Below, one piece after another: positions 48,043 to 56,754 of a DNA stretch of 64,000 nt. Under the pieces are notes generated by a model. The model did not search any database. It saw nothing but the letters and a program-made list of their open reading frames with translations, and had not been told where the DNA came from. Origin of the DNA: Chelonoidis abingdonii (taxonomy: Eukaryota; Chordata; Testudines; Testudinidae); contig NC_133769.1 of assembly GCF_003597395.2 (NCBI RefSeq), forward strand, positions 179,420,108 through 179,484,107. The letters run 5' to 3'. A program made the position numbers and the translations under genes. Numbering within the stretch: the first letter of the stretch is position 1; each line of letters starts with the position of its first letter.

Positions 48043-48920
48043 ATGGATATGGACCAACTTATCAAGCTCCTGACCAAGAGCCAGGAGTGGCAGCATGCGG
48101 CCCAGCTCCAGCAGCAGCAGCTCATCCAGGAGCTGGGAGCACAGCAACAGCAGCTGATTCGGGACCTGGGGGTTCACACCCAGGAAAAACAGCAGCAGTG
48201 CCTGCAGCAGCTGGCGACGGTAGTGCCACGCCCCACAGAGCCCAAGCTGGGAAATGCGGCTGGGTGACCCTGCACCACTGCGCCGGTGCAGCTGACCAAG
48301 ATGGGACCTGATGGTGACCCCAAAGCCTTTTTGGTAACTTTTTAAAGAGTAGTGCTGGTTGCAGGGTGGGCCCCTGACCAATGGGCCACTCTCTTGGCCC
48401 CGTACTTAACCGGAACAGCCCAAACAGTGTACAGAGGGCTGTCTACAGCAGATGCACAGGACTATAACCAGGTAAAAGCAGCGATTCTGGACATCAGCCC
48501 AGAAACCTTTTGGCAGTGGTTCCGGAGCCAGACCTACCCCACCGGCACCAGACCCCAGTTGGTGGCCAAGAGCTGACGGAAGTGTGCAAGTGGTCGCTAC
48601 AGCCAGAGAGGAGTACCATGGATGAGGTCACAGATCAAATTATTTTAGAACAATTTGTACATATCCTTCCAGTGCTAGCCGCCACCATCGCTTTGATGGA
48701 AGACTTCCTCGTGGCTGAAGCGCCAGTGGGGCCAGCTACCAGAGCCCACCCCCCAGGACCAGAGCACCCTAACTGCAAAAAGAAAGCAGGGGGCACAGAC
48801 CAAAGTGCAGAGTCTTCCCACGGGCAAGAGGCTCGCTCAGGGCTTTGGGCTAGACATCCCAAACTCCCACCTCAACACGAATCTGTGCCCTCTGTGCTGA
48901 GTGTCCCAAGGATCCCAGGG
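48043..48920 (+). pseudogene. Gypsy gag with SCAN-like capsid domain, broken
   Basis: Gag forms the particle of an LTR retrotransposon. The start M-D-M-D-Q-L-I-K-L-L at 48043 leads into a glutamine-rich, probably coiled-coil segment (Q-L-Q-Q-Q-Q-L-I-Q-E-L). The next part (48300-48350) has D-G-D-P-K-A-F-L-V-T-F. The capsid-like region (48385-48665) has [10 protein letters not shown] and, after a frameshift near 48575, L-Q-P-E-R-S and [11 protein letters not shown]. These match the SCAN dimerisation domain, which is known to derive from the capsid of Gmr1-like Gypsy elements. Stops at about 48268 and 48343, and at least one frameshift, show it is dead. Confidence 0.75.
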
Positions 48921-48925
48921 GCCTG

Positions 48926-49333
48926 ATGGGAGCCGCCACCCGGGGTGGTTATCCAGAACTCAGACTCTGCTTTGTGTGCAGGAAATATGGACACTTACAG
49001 CGTGACTGCACTGAGATGGACTGCAGCTTCGGCCACGTCTGTGTGGGAGAGACTTGGGCCTGGCTGCCACAGGTTCTCAAGATCATCGTTCCGGTAATTG
49101 TCAGGGACCACCCAACCCTGGCCCTGATCGATTCGGGCTGTGACCAGATGCTAATCTGTGAGACCTTGGGGCCCCGCGCCAACCCCCACTTGGGGACTAT
49201 CTGGCTGCAATGTATCCACAGCAACATGCGGCCATATCCCAGTGCCCAGGTTCCACTAATGGTGACCAGGGTCACACAATGGATGGTCATTGGCCTGGCT
49301 CCTCGACTAGCCTACCCAGTGATTCTGGGGTGA
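48926..49333 (+). pseudogene. Gypsy zinc knuckle and aspartic protease
   Basis: An open stretch of 135 codons. A CCHC-type knuckle C-F-V-C-R-K-Y-G-H-L-Q-R-D-C starts with its first Cys at 48968. The retroviral-type protease follows with A-L-I-D-S-G-C-D-Q-M near 49121-49150; the catalytic Asp codon is at 49130. In the family, D-S-G replaces the more common D-T-G in many elements. It continues to Y-P-V-I-L-G and a stop near 49331. The nested element begins 34 bases later. Confidence 0.8.
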
Positions 49334-49679
49334 GACTGGCTTGCTTTCGAGGAGATCGTCCACTGGCAGGGCGACCCGGGAGGGGGCAAGTGGGACAATT
49401 TGCCCCAGGCCCCAGAGGGGCCCCCACGAGACTCTCTGAGGCTCCCCCCCTGCTTCCGCCTTCACCTTCCCCCATCCACCAGTGCCTCAGCACGCCACAT
49501 CCAGGACCAGCCCTGGACGGAGCTAAAGCGGCATGACTCCAGCGGGCCCTGAGTTCCTGCCACTTGGAACCGCGTGGTAAGGGGACAAGGCTGTGAGCTG
49601 CGGCTGAGCGGCGGGAGCTCAGGTCCCACTGGAGCCATGCTGCTGCAGCGCTGTCCAGGGCCGCTCCTGGATGCGGCTT

Positions 49680-50070
49680 GCTGAGGCTCCACGAGACGGG
49701 GGAGGTGAGGGTAAGTGGCATGGTAAGGGGGCTGGAGCCAGGGCTGGGGAGGTTGGATAAGGGGCAGGGAGTCCTGGGGACAGTCAGGGAGGGGGCAGAG
49801 GTTCTGGGGGTGGTGATCAGGGGATGGGGAGTTAGATTGTGGGCGTTCTGGGGGTCTGTCAGGACTCAGCAGGGGAAGTGGATGGGGTCAGGGCAGTCAG
49901 GGGACAGGGAGCAGGGGGGTAGGAGGGGGGAGGGTCCCAGGATGGTGGTTGGGAGGGTCTCGGGGGGGCGATAGGGGGACAAGGAGCAGGATGGGTTGGG
50001 GATTCTGAGGGGGGCAGTTGGAGGGCAGGAAGTGGGTGGGGGTCGGATAGGGGGCAGGGCCAGGCTGTTT
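49680..50070 (+). repeat. G-rich minisatellite-like tract
   Basis: Repeated blocks such as 'gggacagggagcagggggg' and 'ggtcagggcagtcagggg' with dozens of GGG runs on the + strand. It shows clear local repetition without exact periodicity. G-quadruplex formation is plausible. Confidence 0.7.
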
Positions 50071-50172
50071 GAGGAGGCACAGCCTTCCCTACCCTAAAGC
50101 TCATTCAGCAGTTTGAGGCTTGCAGACTGTTATTTAACACAAAGAGCCAAGCTGTTATCTTTTCCCTTAGGG

Positions 50173-50501
50173 CAGGGGTTGGCAACCTCTGGCATGCAGC
50201 TTACCAGGGTAAGCACTCTGGTGGGCCGGGCCAGTTTACCTGCCACGTTGGCAGGTTCAGTGGACTGTGGCTTTCACTGGCCACGGTTTGCTGTCCCAGG
50301 CCAATGGGGGTGGTGGGAAGTGGCACAGGCTAGGGATGTGCTAGCCATGGCTTCCCGCCACCCCCACTGGCCTGGGATGGCGAACCATGGCCAGTGGGAG
50401 CCGCGGTCTGCTGAACCTGCCGATGCGGCAGGTAAACAAACTGGCCCAGCCCCCAGGGTGCTTACCTTGGTGAGCCACGTACTAGAGATTGCTGATGCCT
50501 G
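50173..50501. mobile_element. hAT (Charlie-type) MITE, 329 bp, perfect target duplication
   Basis: Starts CAGGGGTTGGCAACCTCTGG; read backwards from the right starts CAGGCATCAGCAATCTCTAG. It is flanked by an exact 8-bp duplication ccttaggg (50165-50172 and 50502-50509). The interior contains a long self-complementary GC-rich part ('ccaatgggggtggtggga' against its inverse), so it could form a hairpin. Confidence 0.92.
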
Positions 50502-50771
50502 CCTTAGGGCTACCATCCCTTTCACTTCTCAAATGCCAAATTATAGTCTACATTTAATTTCAGTGCCATAGGGAGATTCATGTCAGGGGCAGGTAGCTTC
50601 ATTTAAAATTAGCCACTTTAGATTAACAGTGATAGAGCCAAGAGAGCCAGGGGGGAGGGATCACATGAGAAGAGAAATATTCTACACCACCTACCTCCTT
50701 CCCAACCCTACCACGGGAGACCTCCCCTGCCCAATCCCCTGCATTCCCCGAGGCACCAGAGGGGTTAATTT

Positions 50772-50992
50772 AGTGGTTCTCAAACTTTTGTACTGGTGAC
50801 CCCTTTCACATAGCAAACCTCTGAGTGTGACACCCGCCACTTTATAAATTAAAAACACTTTTTAATATATTTAACACTATTATAAATGCTGGAGGCAAAG
50901 CGAGGTTTGAGGTGGAGGCTGACAGCTCGCGACCCCCAGTAATAACCTCGTGACCCCCTGAGGGGTCCCAACCCCCAGTTTGAGAACCCCGG
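50772..50992. mobile_element. hAT-type MITE, 221 bp, perfect target duplication
   Basis: Ends 'agtggttctcaaactttt' and 'ccccagtttgagaacccc' are inverted copies. It is flanked by exact gttaattt (50764-50771 and 50993-51000). The first C expected in CAGTGG ends is missing. Confidence 0.88.
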
Positions 50993-51192
50993 GTTAATTT
51001 AATTTTGTGTTCATTCACATGTATGTGCTATTTTGAGCATTTCAGTTTTCACAACATAGGCCCATCTCAGATTCTGGAATAAGCTCATGGGAATATAGTA
51101 TTCTATAGTATTGCTACTTTTATTATGGAAGGTGCCCCCAAAATTGCTTTGCCCGAGGCCCCCTGAATCCTCTGGGTGGCCCTGTCCACTTG

Positions 51193-51868
51193 ACCCCTGT
51201 GCTGGAAGGAGATTGCCCTGAGGCCCAACCATAAGAGGAGGAGAAGGACACTCCATACCCCTACGGAGGGATCGAGGAACCAGGGGACCCCTGAATCTGG
51301 GCTGGTTATCAAACCCCGACTTAACATGACTTTTGCTGCGATCAAAGAGCAGACCCCACCCTTAGTTGGGCCTATGGACAACTAGCCGCTGTCGATGGGG
51401 CCATGATCGACCCACATCATGCAAATCAGCCCCGGTTTGAGTTACGCCATGACTGTCTTTACCGGGTGGAACAGGATCCCCGCACAGGAGAACCACCTAC
51501 CCAGCTGCTGGTGCCTCAGTGCCACCGATGAGCAGTAATGAAGCTTGCACACGACATCCCTGCCACAGGGCACTAGGGCCATGAAAAGACCCTCACCCAG
51601 ATTTTGACATGGTTTGTTTGGCCCAGCGTTCACCAGGAGGTAAGGAACTATTGTAGTTCCTGCCCCGAGTGCCAATTAGTGACTCCCACACAGGTACCCA
51701 AGGCTCCTTTGGTTCCCATGCCCATAGTGGAGATGCCATTTGAGCGGGTGGCCATGGACCTGGTGGGCCTGCTCCCGAGAAGTGCCACGGGATTCCAGTA
51801 TGTGCTGGTCATCATTGATTATACCACCCATTTTCCCGAGGCTGTGCCATTGCGGATGAGCCCCGGCT
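51193..51868 (+). pseudogene. Gypsy integrase, zinc-binding and part of the catalytic core
   Basis: The H2C2 zinc-binding module is read from about 51535: H-D-I-P-A-T-G-H, a stop, then G-H-E-K-T-L and Y-C-S-S-C-P-E-C. The catalytic core follows with A-M-D-L-V-G-L-L-P, carrying the first acidic residue, and V-I-I-D-Y-T-T-H-F-P-E-A, carrying the second. The frame ends at 51870 before the third acidic residue. The region 51193-51530 is the degenerate linker upstream, with several stops. In the host genome similar proteins (GIN1, KRBA2-like) exist, but here the neighbours are gag and protease, so this is a retrotransposon copy. Confidence 0.8.
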
Positions 51869-52139
51869 AACCTCTCTACATGCACCCACATAATTTTATG
51901 CATAAAACTTATGACCATACATTGTAGCATAATATTGCATAATATCCCTTAATGGACAAAGACCATGAAAAATGTTGTATCACTCTGAGAGTCAAGGGAA
52001 CATTGTTGTGGCAATTGGTAGCAAATCGATCAAAGGTCCCACATTGCAAATATACCAGCAAGAGAGAGTAAAAGATTTTCCTGGACAGGTATTTGAAGAT
52101 GGTTGAAAACTCTTGTAAAACGTGCAATATAATTCTGGA

Positions 52140-53860
52140 CCCTCAGAGGAAACTGACAACTGCAAACCACCTAACCAAATCAGAGAATCATTTAAAGTGA
52201 GAAACTACATTGCAAGGAGAATCACAAAAAACACTGCGTATACTTTCAACGTGTTTCAGCAAAACGACAATAGCACAACATGAGTGTTTGCATGTTTCCA
52301 TGACTGGGTCTTAACATGTGCGCTTCAAACATACCTTTATCTAAATGGACCATCCTTTCAAACACCAGTTTCTAAACACTCGAGTCAAGAATGATAATGC
52401 AATTCCAGGAGGTTACCAACTTCAAGATGCAAGTCTACAACACTGAGAGAACTAAACTTAAGGACAAAGTGAAGGATAACTACAAGTCAATTATATTTGA
52501 TTAAATGACTATTGTACTTAACAACTTACTCACACCGCTGGGACGGTGTCCTTCTATTTTGCTGACACACAGTTCATGCAGAAAACAAATCATAGCACTG
52601 TGTCTCAAACAGTCAGATACTGTGCAAAGTTATGAAATTGCTTACTACAATGTGGTTGTCTTTGACATGGATAATATTGCACACGTGAAAAACACTTACA
52701 AAACTGGACTGTCTGGACTGTTTCCTGTTAGCATCCAGGCCTTATTCACATAATCAATCTAGTGGGGGAAAGTTTTTGTAAGCCATTCGAGGATGTCACT
52801 GCACTGGTAAAAGTTTTCTTCCAAATGTTCCATATGGCAGGGGGCAGGAAGGTGAGATACTTAAACTACTTCAGGCAAAAAGTTCCCAGTACAACGATAG
52901 CACCAGACCCAGTGGCAACTAGACAGAACAGCTGGTTTGCTGCTCTTCAGCATCATGAAAAGCATTTTCAGTATTATCACGGGTTTGTTGAAGAAGAAAT
53001 GGGTGTGCATGGTGGCTCAGCACCACACTCATGGCAAGAACTTGAAATAGTGCTGTCCGATGAAAGCCAGTGTTTAACACTAAAGATTGCATTGTGTTTT
53101 ATCAATGAAATGTGCAAGCCAATCATTGACCTAATGGCTACATTTGAAAGTCCGAAACCATGCACTCTCTTGGCTGGTGAGAAAATGGATGAGACACGCA
53201 CTCAGTTTTTGGAACAACCCGTTCAAAGGTTTCTCAGGGCTGAAGATGTCAACAATGTAACAGCTGATGAAAGTAGCAAGTTGGTGCACCCTTTTTGTTC
53301 TGCTGTTGACAATTCAGCCGAAAAGCTGAAGAAGTACATCAGTGATATTGAGAGTGGGCAACCCGCAATTAAGTTCCTGAAATGCATAAGGATTTCCAAC
53401 CCCAGAAGAGTTCCTGTAATGTCTCATACCAGGAAGGATTATGCTTCAATTCCTGGCTTCAGTGACATTTCGGCAAAGGAGTTGGCGTTATATACTGGGA
53501 AGGTGACACCCGACGTGATCAAGAGCACTCTACAGACAGGGGAAATTGACATCGTCATGTTTTGGTCATCAACAGCAGACCATCTTCTGAATTTGAAAAC
53601 ATTAGCTTTCAGATACATAAATACTGTAACAAACACAGCTGATGGTGAGCACAGCAACTGGTTGTATAATCTTCCAACCAGAGGCATTCTCTTTTGGAAG
53701 ACAAACTGAAAGAGCTTGTGTTCCTTTATTTCAGTCTTGGAATGTAAAAAGACTTGATGTTAACCAAAAATCCATTGGTTTAGTTGGACAGATGCTTTAT
53801 TTTATTTTTTTTACTTACTGTACTAATATTTTGATAAGCAGTATGAAAGAAGAACCTAGT
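52140..53860 (+). pseudogene. hAT transposase relic, CGGBP1/Charlie10-like
   Basis: Three frames together read as one hAT transposase. About 52420-52505 contains K-D-K-V-K-D-N-Y-K-S-I-I-F-D followed by a stop. 52505-52753 contains V-V-V-F-D-M-D-N-I-A-H-V-K-N. After a frameshift at about 52745 the main part (to 53709) begins with H-I-I-N-L-V-G-E, the 'H-x-x-N-L' block of hAT proteins. Near the end F-W-S-S-T-A-D-H-L-L-N-L and then N-T-A-D-G-E-H-S-N correspond to the C-terminal dimerisation region. A second frameshift near 53685 shifts the end into L-K-E-L-V-F-L-Y-F. The early stop falls next to the first catalytic Asp, so it is not a full transposase. Element ends were not found. Confidence 0.7.
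52762..53709 (+). CDS. Long open frame (315 codons) within the hAT relic
   Basis: An uninterrupted frame covering the middle and C-terminal part of the hAT-like transposase. It includes R-Q-N-S-W-F-A-A-L (the tryptophan-containing block typical of the family), a helical middle region, and F-W-S-S-T-A-D near the end. It starts downstream of a frameshift, so any product would lack the DNA-binding and first catalytic part. I cannot tell whether it is expressed. Its length could reflect a recent insertion or, less likely, retained function. Confidence 0.4.
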   Translation: MGESFCKPFEDVTALVKVFFQMFHMAGGRKVRYLNYFRQKVPSTTIAPDPVATRQNSWFAALQHHEKHFQYYHGFVEEEMGVHGGSAPHSWQELEIVLSDESQCLTLKIALCFINEMCKPIIDLMATFESPKPCTLLAGEKMDETRTQFLEQPVQRFLRAEDVNNVTADESSKLVHPFCSAVDNSAEKLKKYISDIESGQPAIKFLKCIRISNPRRVPVMSHTRKDYASIPGFSDISAKELALYTGKVTPDVIKSTLQTGEIDIVMFWSSTADHLLNLKTLAFRYINTVTNTADGEHSNWLYNLPTRGILFWKTN

Positions 53861-54283
53861 GTACCTGCACAATAATTTTGTTACATTGCACAGTACTTGA
53901 AATACTGCAAGGACTCAAAGCATTCTTTACTTTAAGTGTTTTTCTGTTTTGCGCTTGGACTTTGAAAAGACATTAGCATCTAGTCTACTGCAGAAAAAGG
54001 GTAATTTTGCTAAAAATTAGGAAAACTAATCTCAGTTGAACAAGTCCTTATTTAACAACTTTATTTAGTTTTAAAAATCACACCTACTGGGTCGCTTTTT
54101 TTCTTCAAGGAACGATAAAGCACTAGCGTAGATTCTGTGATAAAATATGCTATATAAATACAAAATACCTGCATATATGTCTAAAGAAGGTTCAAATAGT
54201 ATTATATTTCATTTAATATGTAAAAAAAAAATTGCATGATTTTGATATTTTTTTCTGTGCATAATTCCTCATGGTGTATCCTG
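53861..54283. other. A/T-rich non-coding stretch
   Basis: Probably the 3' part of the hAT element or its flank. No inverted end was recognised. Confidence 0.45.
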
Positions 54284-54490
54284 TGTCAACGGAAGGGGTT
54301 TTTCTGCTGATGTAGTTAATCCACCTCTTGGAGACAAAGTAGCTAGGTCGATTAAATAATTTTTTCATCAGTCTAGCTGCAGCTCTAGTGGGGGTTAGGT
54401 TGACCTAACTACATCACACAGGGTGTGAAATTTTTCACAGCCCCAAGCAACGTAGCTAGGTTGGTCTAATTTTTAGGTGTAGACTAGGCC
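54284..54490. mobile_element. Harbinger-type MITE, truncated
   Basis: Right end read backwards starts GGCCTAGTCTACACCTAA and is followed by TAA (54491-54493), as for Harbinger elements. The interior has 'taggttgacctaactac' and 'gtgtgaaatttttcacag' palindromic blocks known from turtle MITEs. The left end is missing. Confidence 0.65.
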
Positions 54491-54535
54491 TAAGTCTCTT
54501 TTGAAAATGGGACTTGGCATGAATGGACGGGGCAT

Positions 54536-55089
54536 CAGAGCCTTCCCAAAAGTGGGAGGGCCAGGGCCAAGCTCCTCTGTAGCCCCGCCCCCTCCCTGCT
54601 TCTTCCCCCTGAGGCCCCGCCCCCAGCCAAGCAGGGGTCGAGGAGTCCATGCATCTCCACCTGTCAGGAGGAACCTGAAAGCAGCCCCTGGCCCATGTCC
54701 CTGCCCCAAGAGCTACCTCAGCTCGGCTCCTACCAGGGGTGGGGCCTTGGAGCCACAGCCCAGCCATGGTAAGAGCCATCCAGGTAGCTGTAGGGAGCCA
54801 TGGACCATCCATCTGTCCTGGCCAGGGATTTTGGGGGGGTGGGGACAAGGGCTGGGGGCTGCTCTCAGGCCCTCTTACCCTGAGCAGGTGAAGGATATGC
54901 AGCTTCCCACAGCTGCCCAGGGCTCCCCAGCCGGGCTTCAGCTGCTGGTATATTGGCTTGGCCTCGGGGTGGGACCTTAGGGGAAGAGGAGAGGCGGGGC
55001 CTGTGGTGAAAAGTGGATGAGCCAGGCCTGTCCACTTTCAAAAAGTGGGAGGACTAGGGCACCCTGGCTCCCCTGTTCCAGCGCCACTG
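54536..55089. mobile_element. Probable hAT non-autonomous element, GC-rich
   Basis: Right end read backwards starts CAGTGGCGCTGGAACAGG, a common hAT end in turtles. Left end CAGAGCCTTCCCAAAAGTGG. An 'aaagtgggagg' block lies near both ends. The flanks do not match. Long open frames here have no domains. Confidence 0.45.
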
Positions 55090-55249
55090 ACCTAGGAGCC
55101 TTTTGAAAATATTACCCAAAGTCAACCAAACAAATTGCATAAATAATGAGTTGTGGTGTAGTAAAAATTGGGGCAAATGGCATTCAGGCAATCTATAGGC
55201 TACCTTAACAGAAAAGATGTAAAAACCTGAATCTTATTCACAGGTGATT

Positions 55250-55400
55250 CTTACTTACAATCTAAGTTCCTTGGGGGCAGGGACTGTCTTTTTAGTCAAT
55301 GCTTGTAGAGCATCTAGCCCAGTGGGGTCTTGGTCAATAACTAGGGCTTGTAGGTACTACAGGGATACAAATAATAACAGAACAAGAAGGGTAAATGAAT
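55250..55400 (+). repeat. SINE-type 3' tail repeat
   Basis: 'gggggcagggactgtctt', 'gcccagtggggtcttgg' and 'gatacaaataataac', the same type as at 35650-35800. Confidence 0.65.
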
Positions 55401-55625
55401 CTAACACATTTTTTACCATGACTAGATCACCCAGCTCTAGGAGCTTTGTTCCAGGTTATTGATAATGTGTTTTATTTTTACAAGGTTTAATAAGCTACAT
55501 AGAGCAGGGACTTCTGAAATGCTGTCAGAGAATTAGAACTAAGCTACATTTGTCCAAAGGAGTGAAGAAAGTGCATTCTCTCTTTCATTATGTTCTGTCA
55601 TTTACTCTCTAATTCAATACATTCA

Positions 55626-56749
55626 TGTCGCAACCCTAAGGCCTCTATTCTAACGTGGTGTCTGTATGGCCAATCATCTAAAGGTCACACTGGTACTGTG
55701 TGCAGCAATGTAGTGCGGTGTGCAACACTGGAGTGCGGTGTGCAGTTTCCTGCTCTTTTGCCTGGTCGCTTAGGGGTCAGGCTAGTGTCGTGTGCAGTTT
55801 CCTGCTCTTCTGCCTGGTAACCCAGGGATCAGGTTAGTGCTGTGTGTATAACACTAGCGTGCTGTGGGCAAAAGGGCCCAATCTGACCAATCGTAGTTCA
55901 GTTCAAAAGGTCAGATTAGGGTTGTGTGCAAAACCATGCTAGTGTGCTGGGTGCAGTTTCTAGTAGCTTCTAGTGTGCCGTGTGCAAATTCCATCCACGT
56001 AGGGAGCAACAGCTCAGAACCTGGAGGGTGTGGGAGCTAGAGACCAATCAGATTTTGGCAAGTGTAAAAGAGCCTTTGAATAAAACCATGCCTCGTGCCA
56101 GGATCTGCAGGAGTATCCACGTGCTGACTGAAGGACCTGATCAGCCCTTCAGCCAGGGGTCTCCTCCGGATATAGCCGGCTCGGGACGTGTCGTTTATTG
56201 CTTTTTCAACGTTATCTTCCACGGATTCGGTATGCTTCTGGTGTCTGTACTGCTGGTCAGCTGCGCCTGGAATATGGTGCTTGCTCTCTAACTTTCTGTG
56301 CTTTGCCTAGCCTCTTCTCTTTTTTCCCTCTCTTATTTGGTATAGAACTGCATATACTGTTATCTGATATAAAGTTGTGTATATATGGTATATAAGAATT
56401 GAGTCATAATAACTGCTATTGAAGTTAATTGGTGTATTTGATAGTAGTATTTGGTTAGTGTCACACAGTTCATTTAATTTGATGTATTCGTTTACTTTTT
56501 TAAAGAGCAGTTGATTTTTGAAGTATTTGGTTCCTTGTTAATGAATGTAAATAGTGTCCTTCAAGTTGTGTAAAGGTTTCTTGTTCTAATAGTATTGCTA
56601 GTTGGTAAAAGTGCTCCTCCCCAGCCCAAGTTGTGATTTTTCTCCCTGTTAATAAACGGCCATGTGGTGTTTTGAATTTTCAGTCTGTCTGGTCTTAATT
56701 TTCCTCTCTCAATTAAAAAATTCACCAAACCTGCATTAGGGAACAGACA
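55626..56749 (+). mobile_element. Solo LTR, 1124 bp, with 5-bp target duplication
   Basis: Starts TGTCGCAACC and ends GGGAACAGACA, so the termini are TG...CA with a TGTC/GACA inverted repeat. Flanked on both sides by attca (55621-55625 and 56750-56754). In its 5' half two similar units of about 50 bases start with 'ttcctgctctt' (near 55747 and 55799). A TATA-like 'tatataag' is at about 56391 and AATAAA at 56651, 99 bases from the 3' end. No internal retroviral genes adjoin it, so it is a solo LTR left by recombination. Confidence 0.85.
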
Positions 56750-56754
56750 ATTCA

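Larger units (their letters stand above)
49367..51184. mobile_element. hAT-type element, 1818 bp, inserted into the Gypsy copy
   Basis: Left end CAGGGCGACCCGGGAGG; right end read backwards CAGGGCCACCCAGAGGATTC. It is flanked by tccactgg (49359-49366) and tccacttg (51185-51192), which match at 7 of 8 positions, the 8-bp duplication of hAT transposons. No transposase is seen. The interior holds a G-rich tract (about 49680-50070) and two smaller hAT insertions at 50173-50501 and 50772-50992. Confidence 0.85.
47363..51876 (+). mobile_element. Gypsy-type (Gmr1-like) LTR retrotransposon, decayed and split
   Basis: The coding order on the + strand is gag with coiled glutamine-rich N-terminus, SCAN-like capsid, CCHC knuckle, aspartic protease, then (after a nested hAT element) an H2C2 zinc-binding domain and integrase core. 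No reverse transcriptase is seen between protease and integrase; the 3' part after the integrase is missing. A 17-base string (47950-47966) just before gag recurs at 51859-51875 exactly where the integrase frame ends, suggesting that the end of the 3' LTR is joined to the integrase by a deletion. Much of 47363-47966 is probably 5' LTR or leader. It contains an in-frame stretch (47416-47601) without known domain. Confidence 0.75.

Noticed and set aside
48043..49333. Host SCAN zinc-finger gene
   Set aside because: The SCAN-like region is followed by a CCHC knuckle, protease and integrase, not by C2H2 zinc fingers, and the frame is broken. It is a retrotransposon gag.
51535..51868. Host integrase-derived gene such as GIN1
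   Set aside because: Stops are present, the catalytic core is truncated, and the Gypsy gag and protease lie upstream.
54456..54980. Overlapping frames of 130-159 codons
   Set aside because: GC-rich non-autonomous transposon sequence; no domain.
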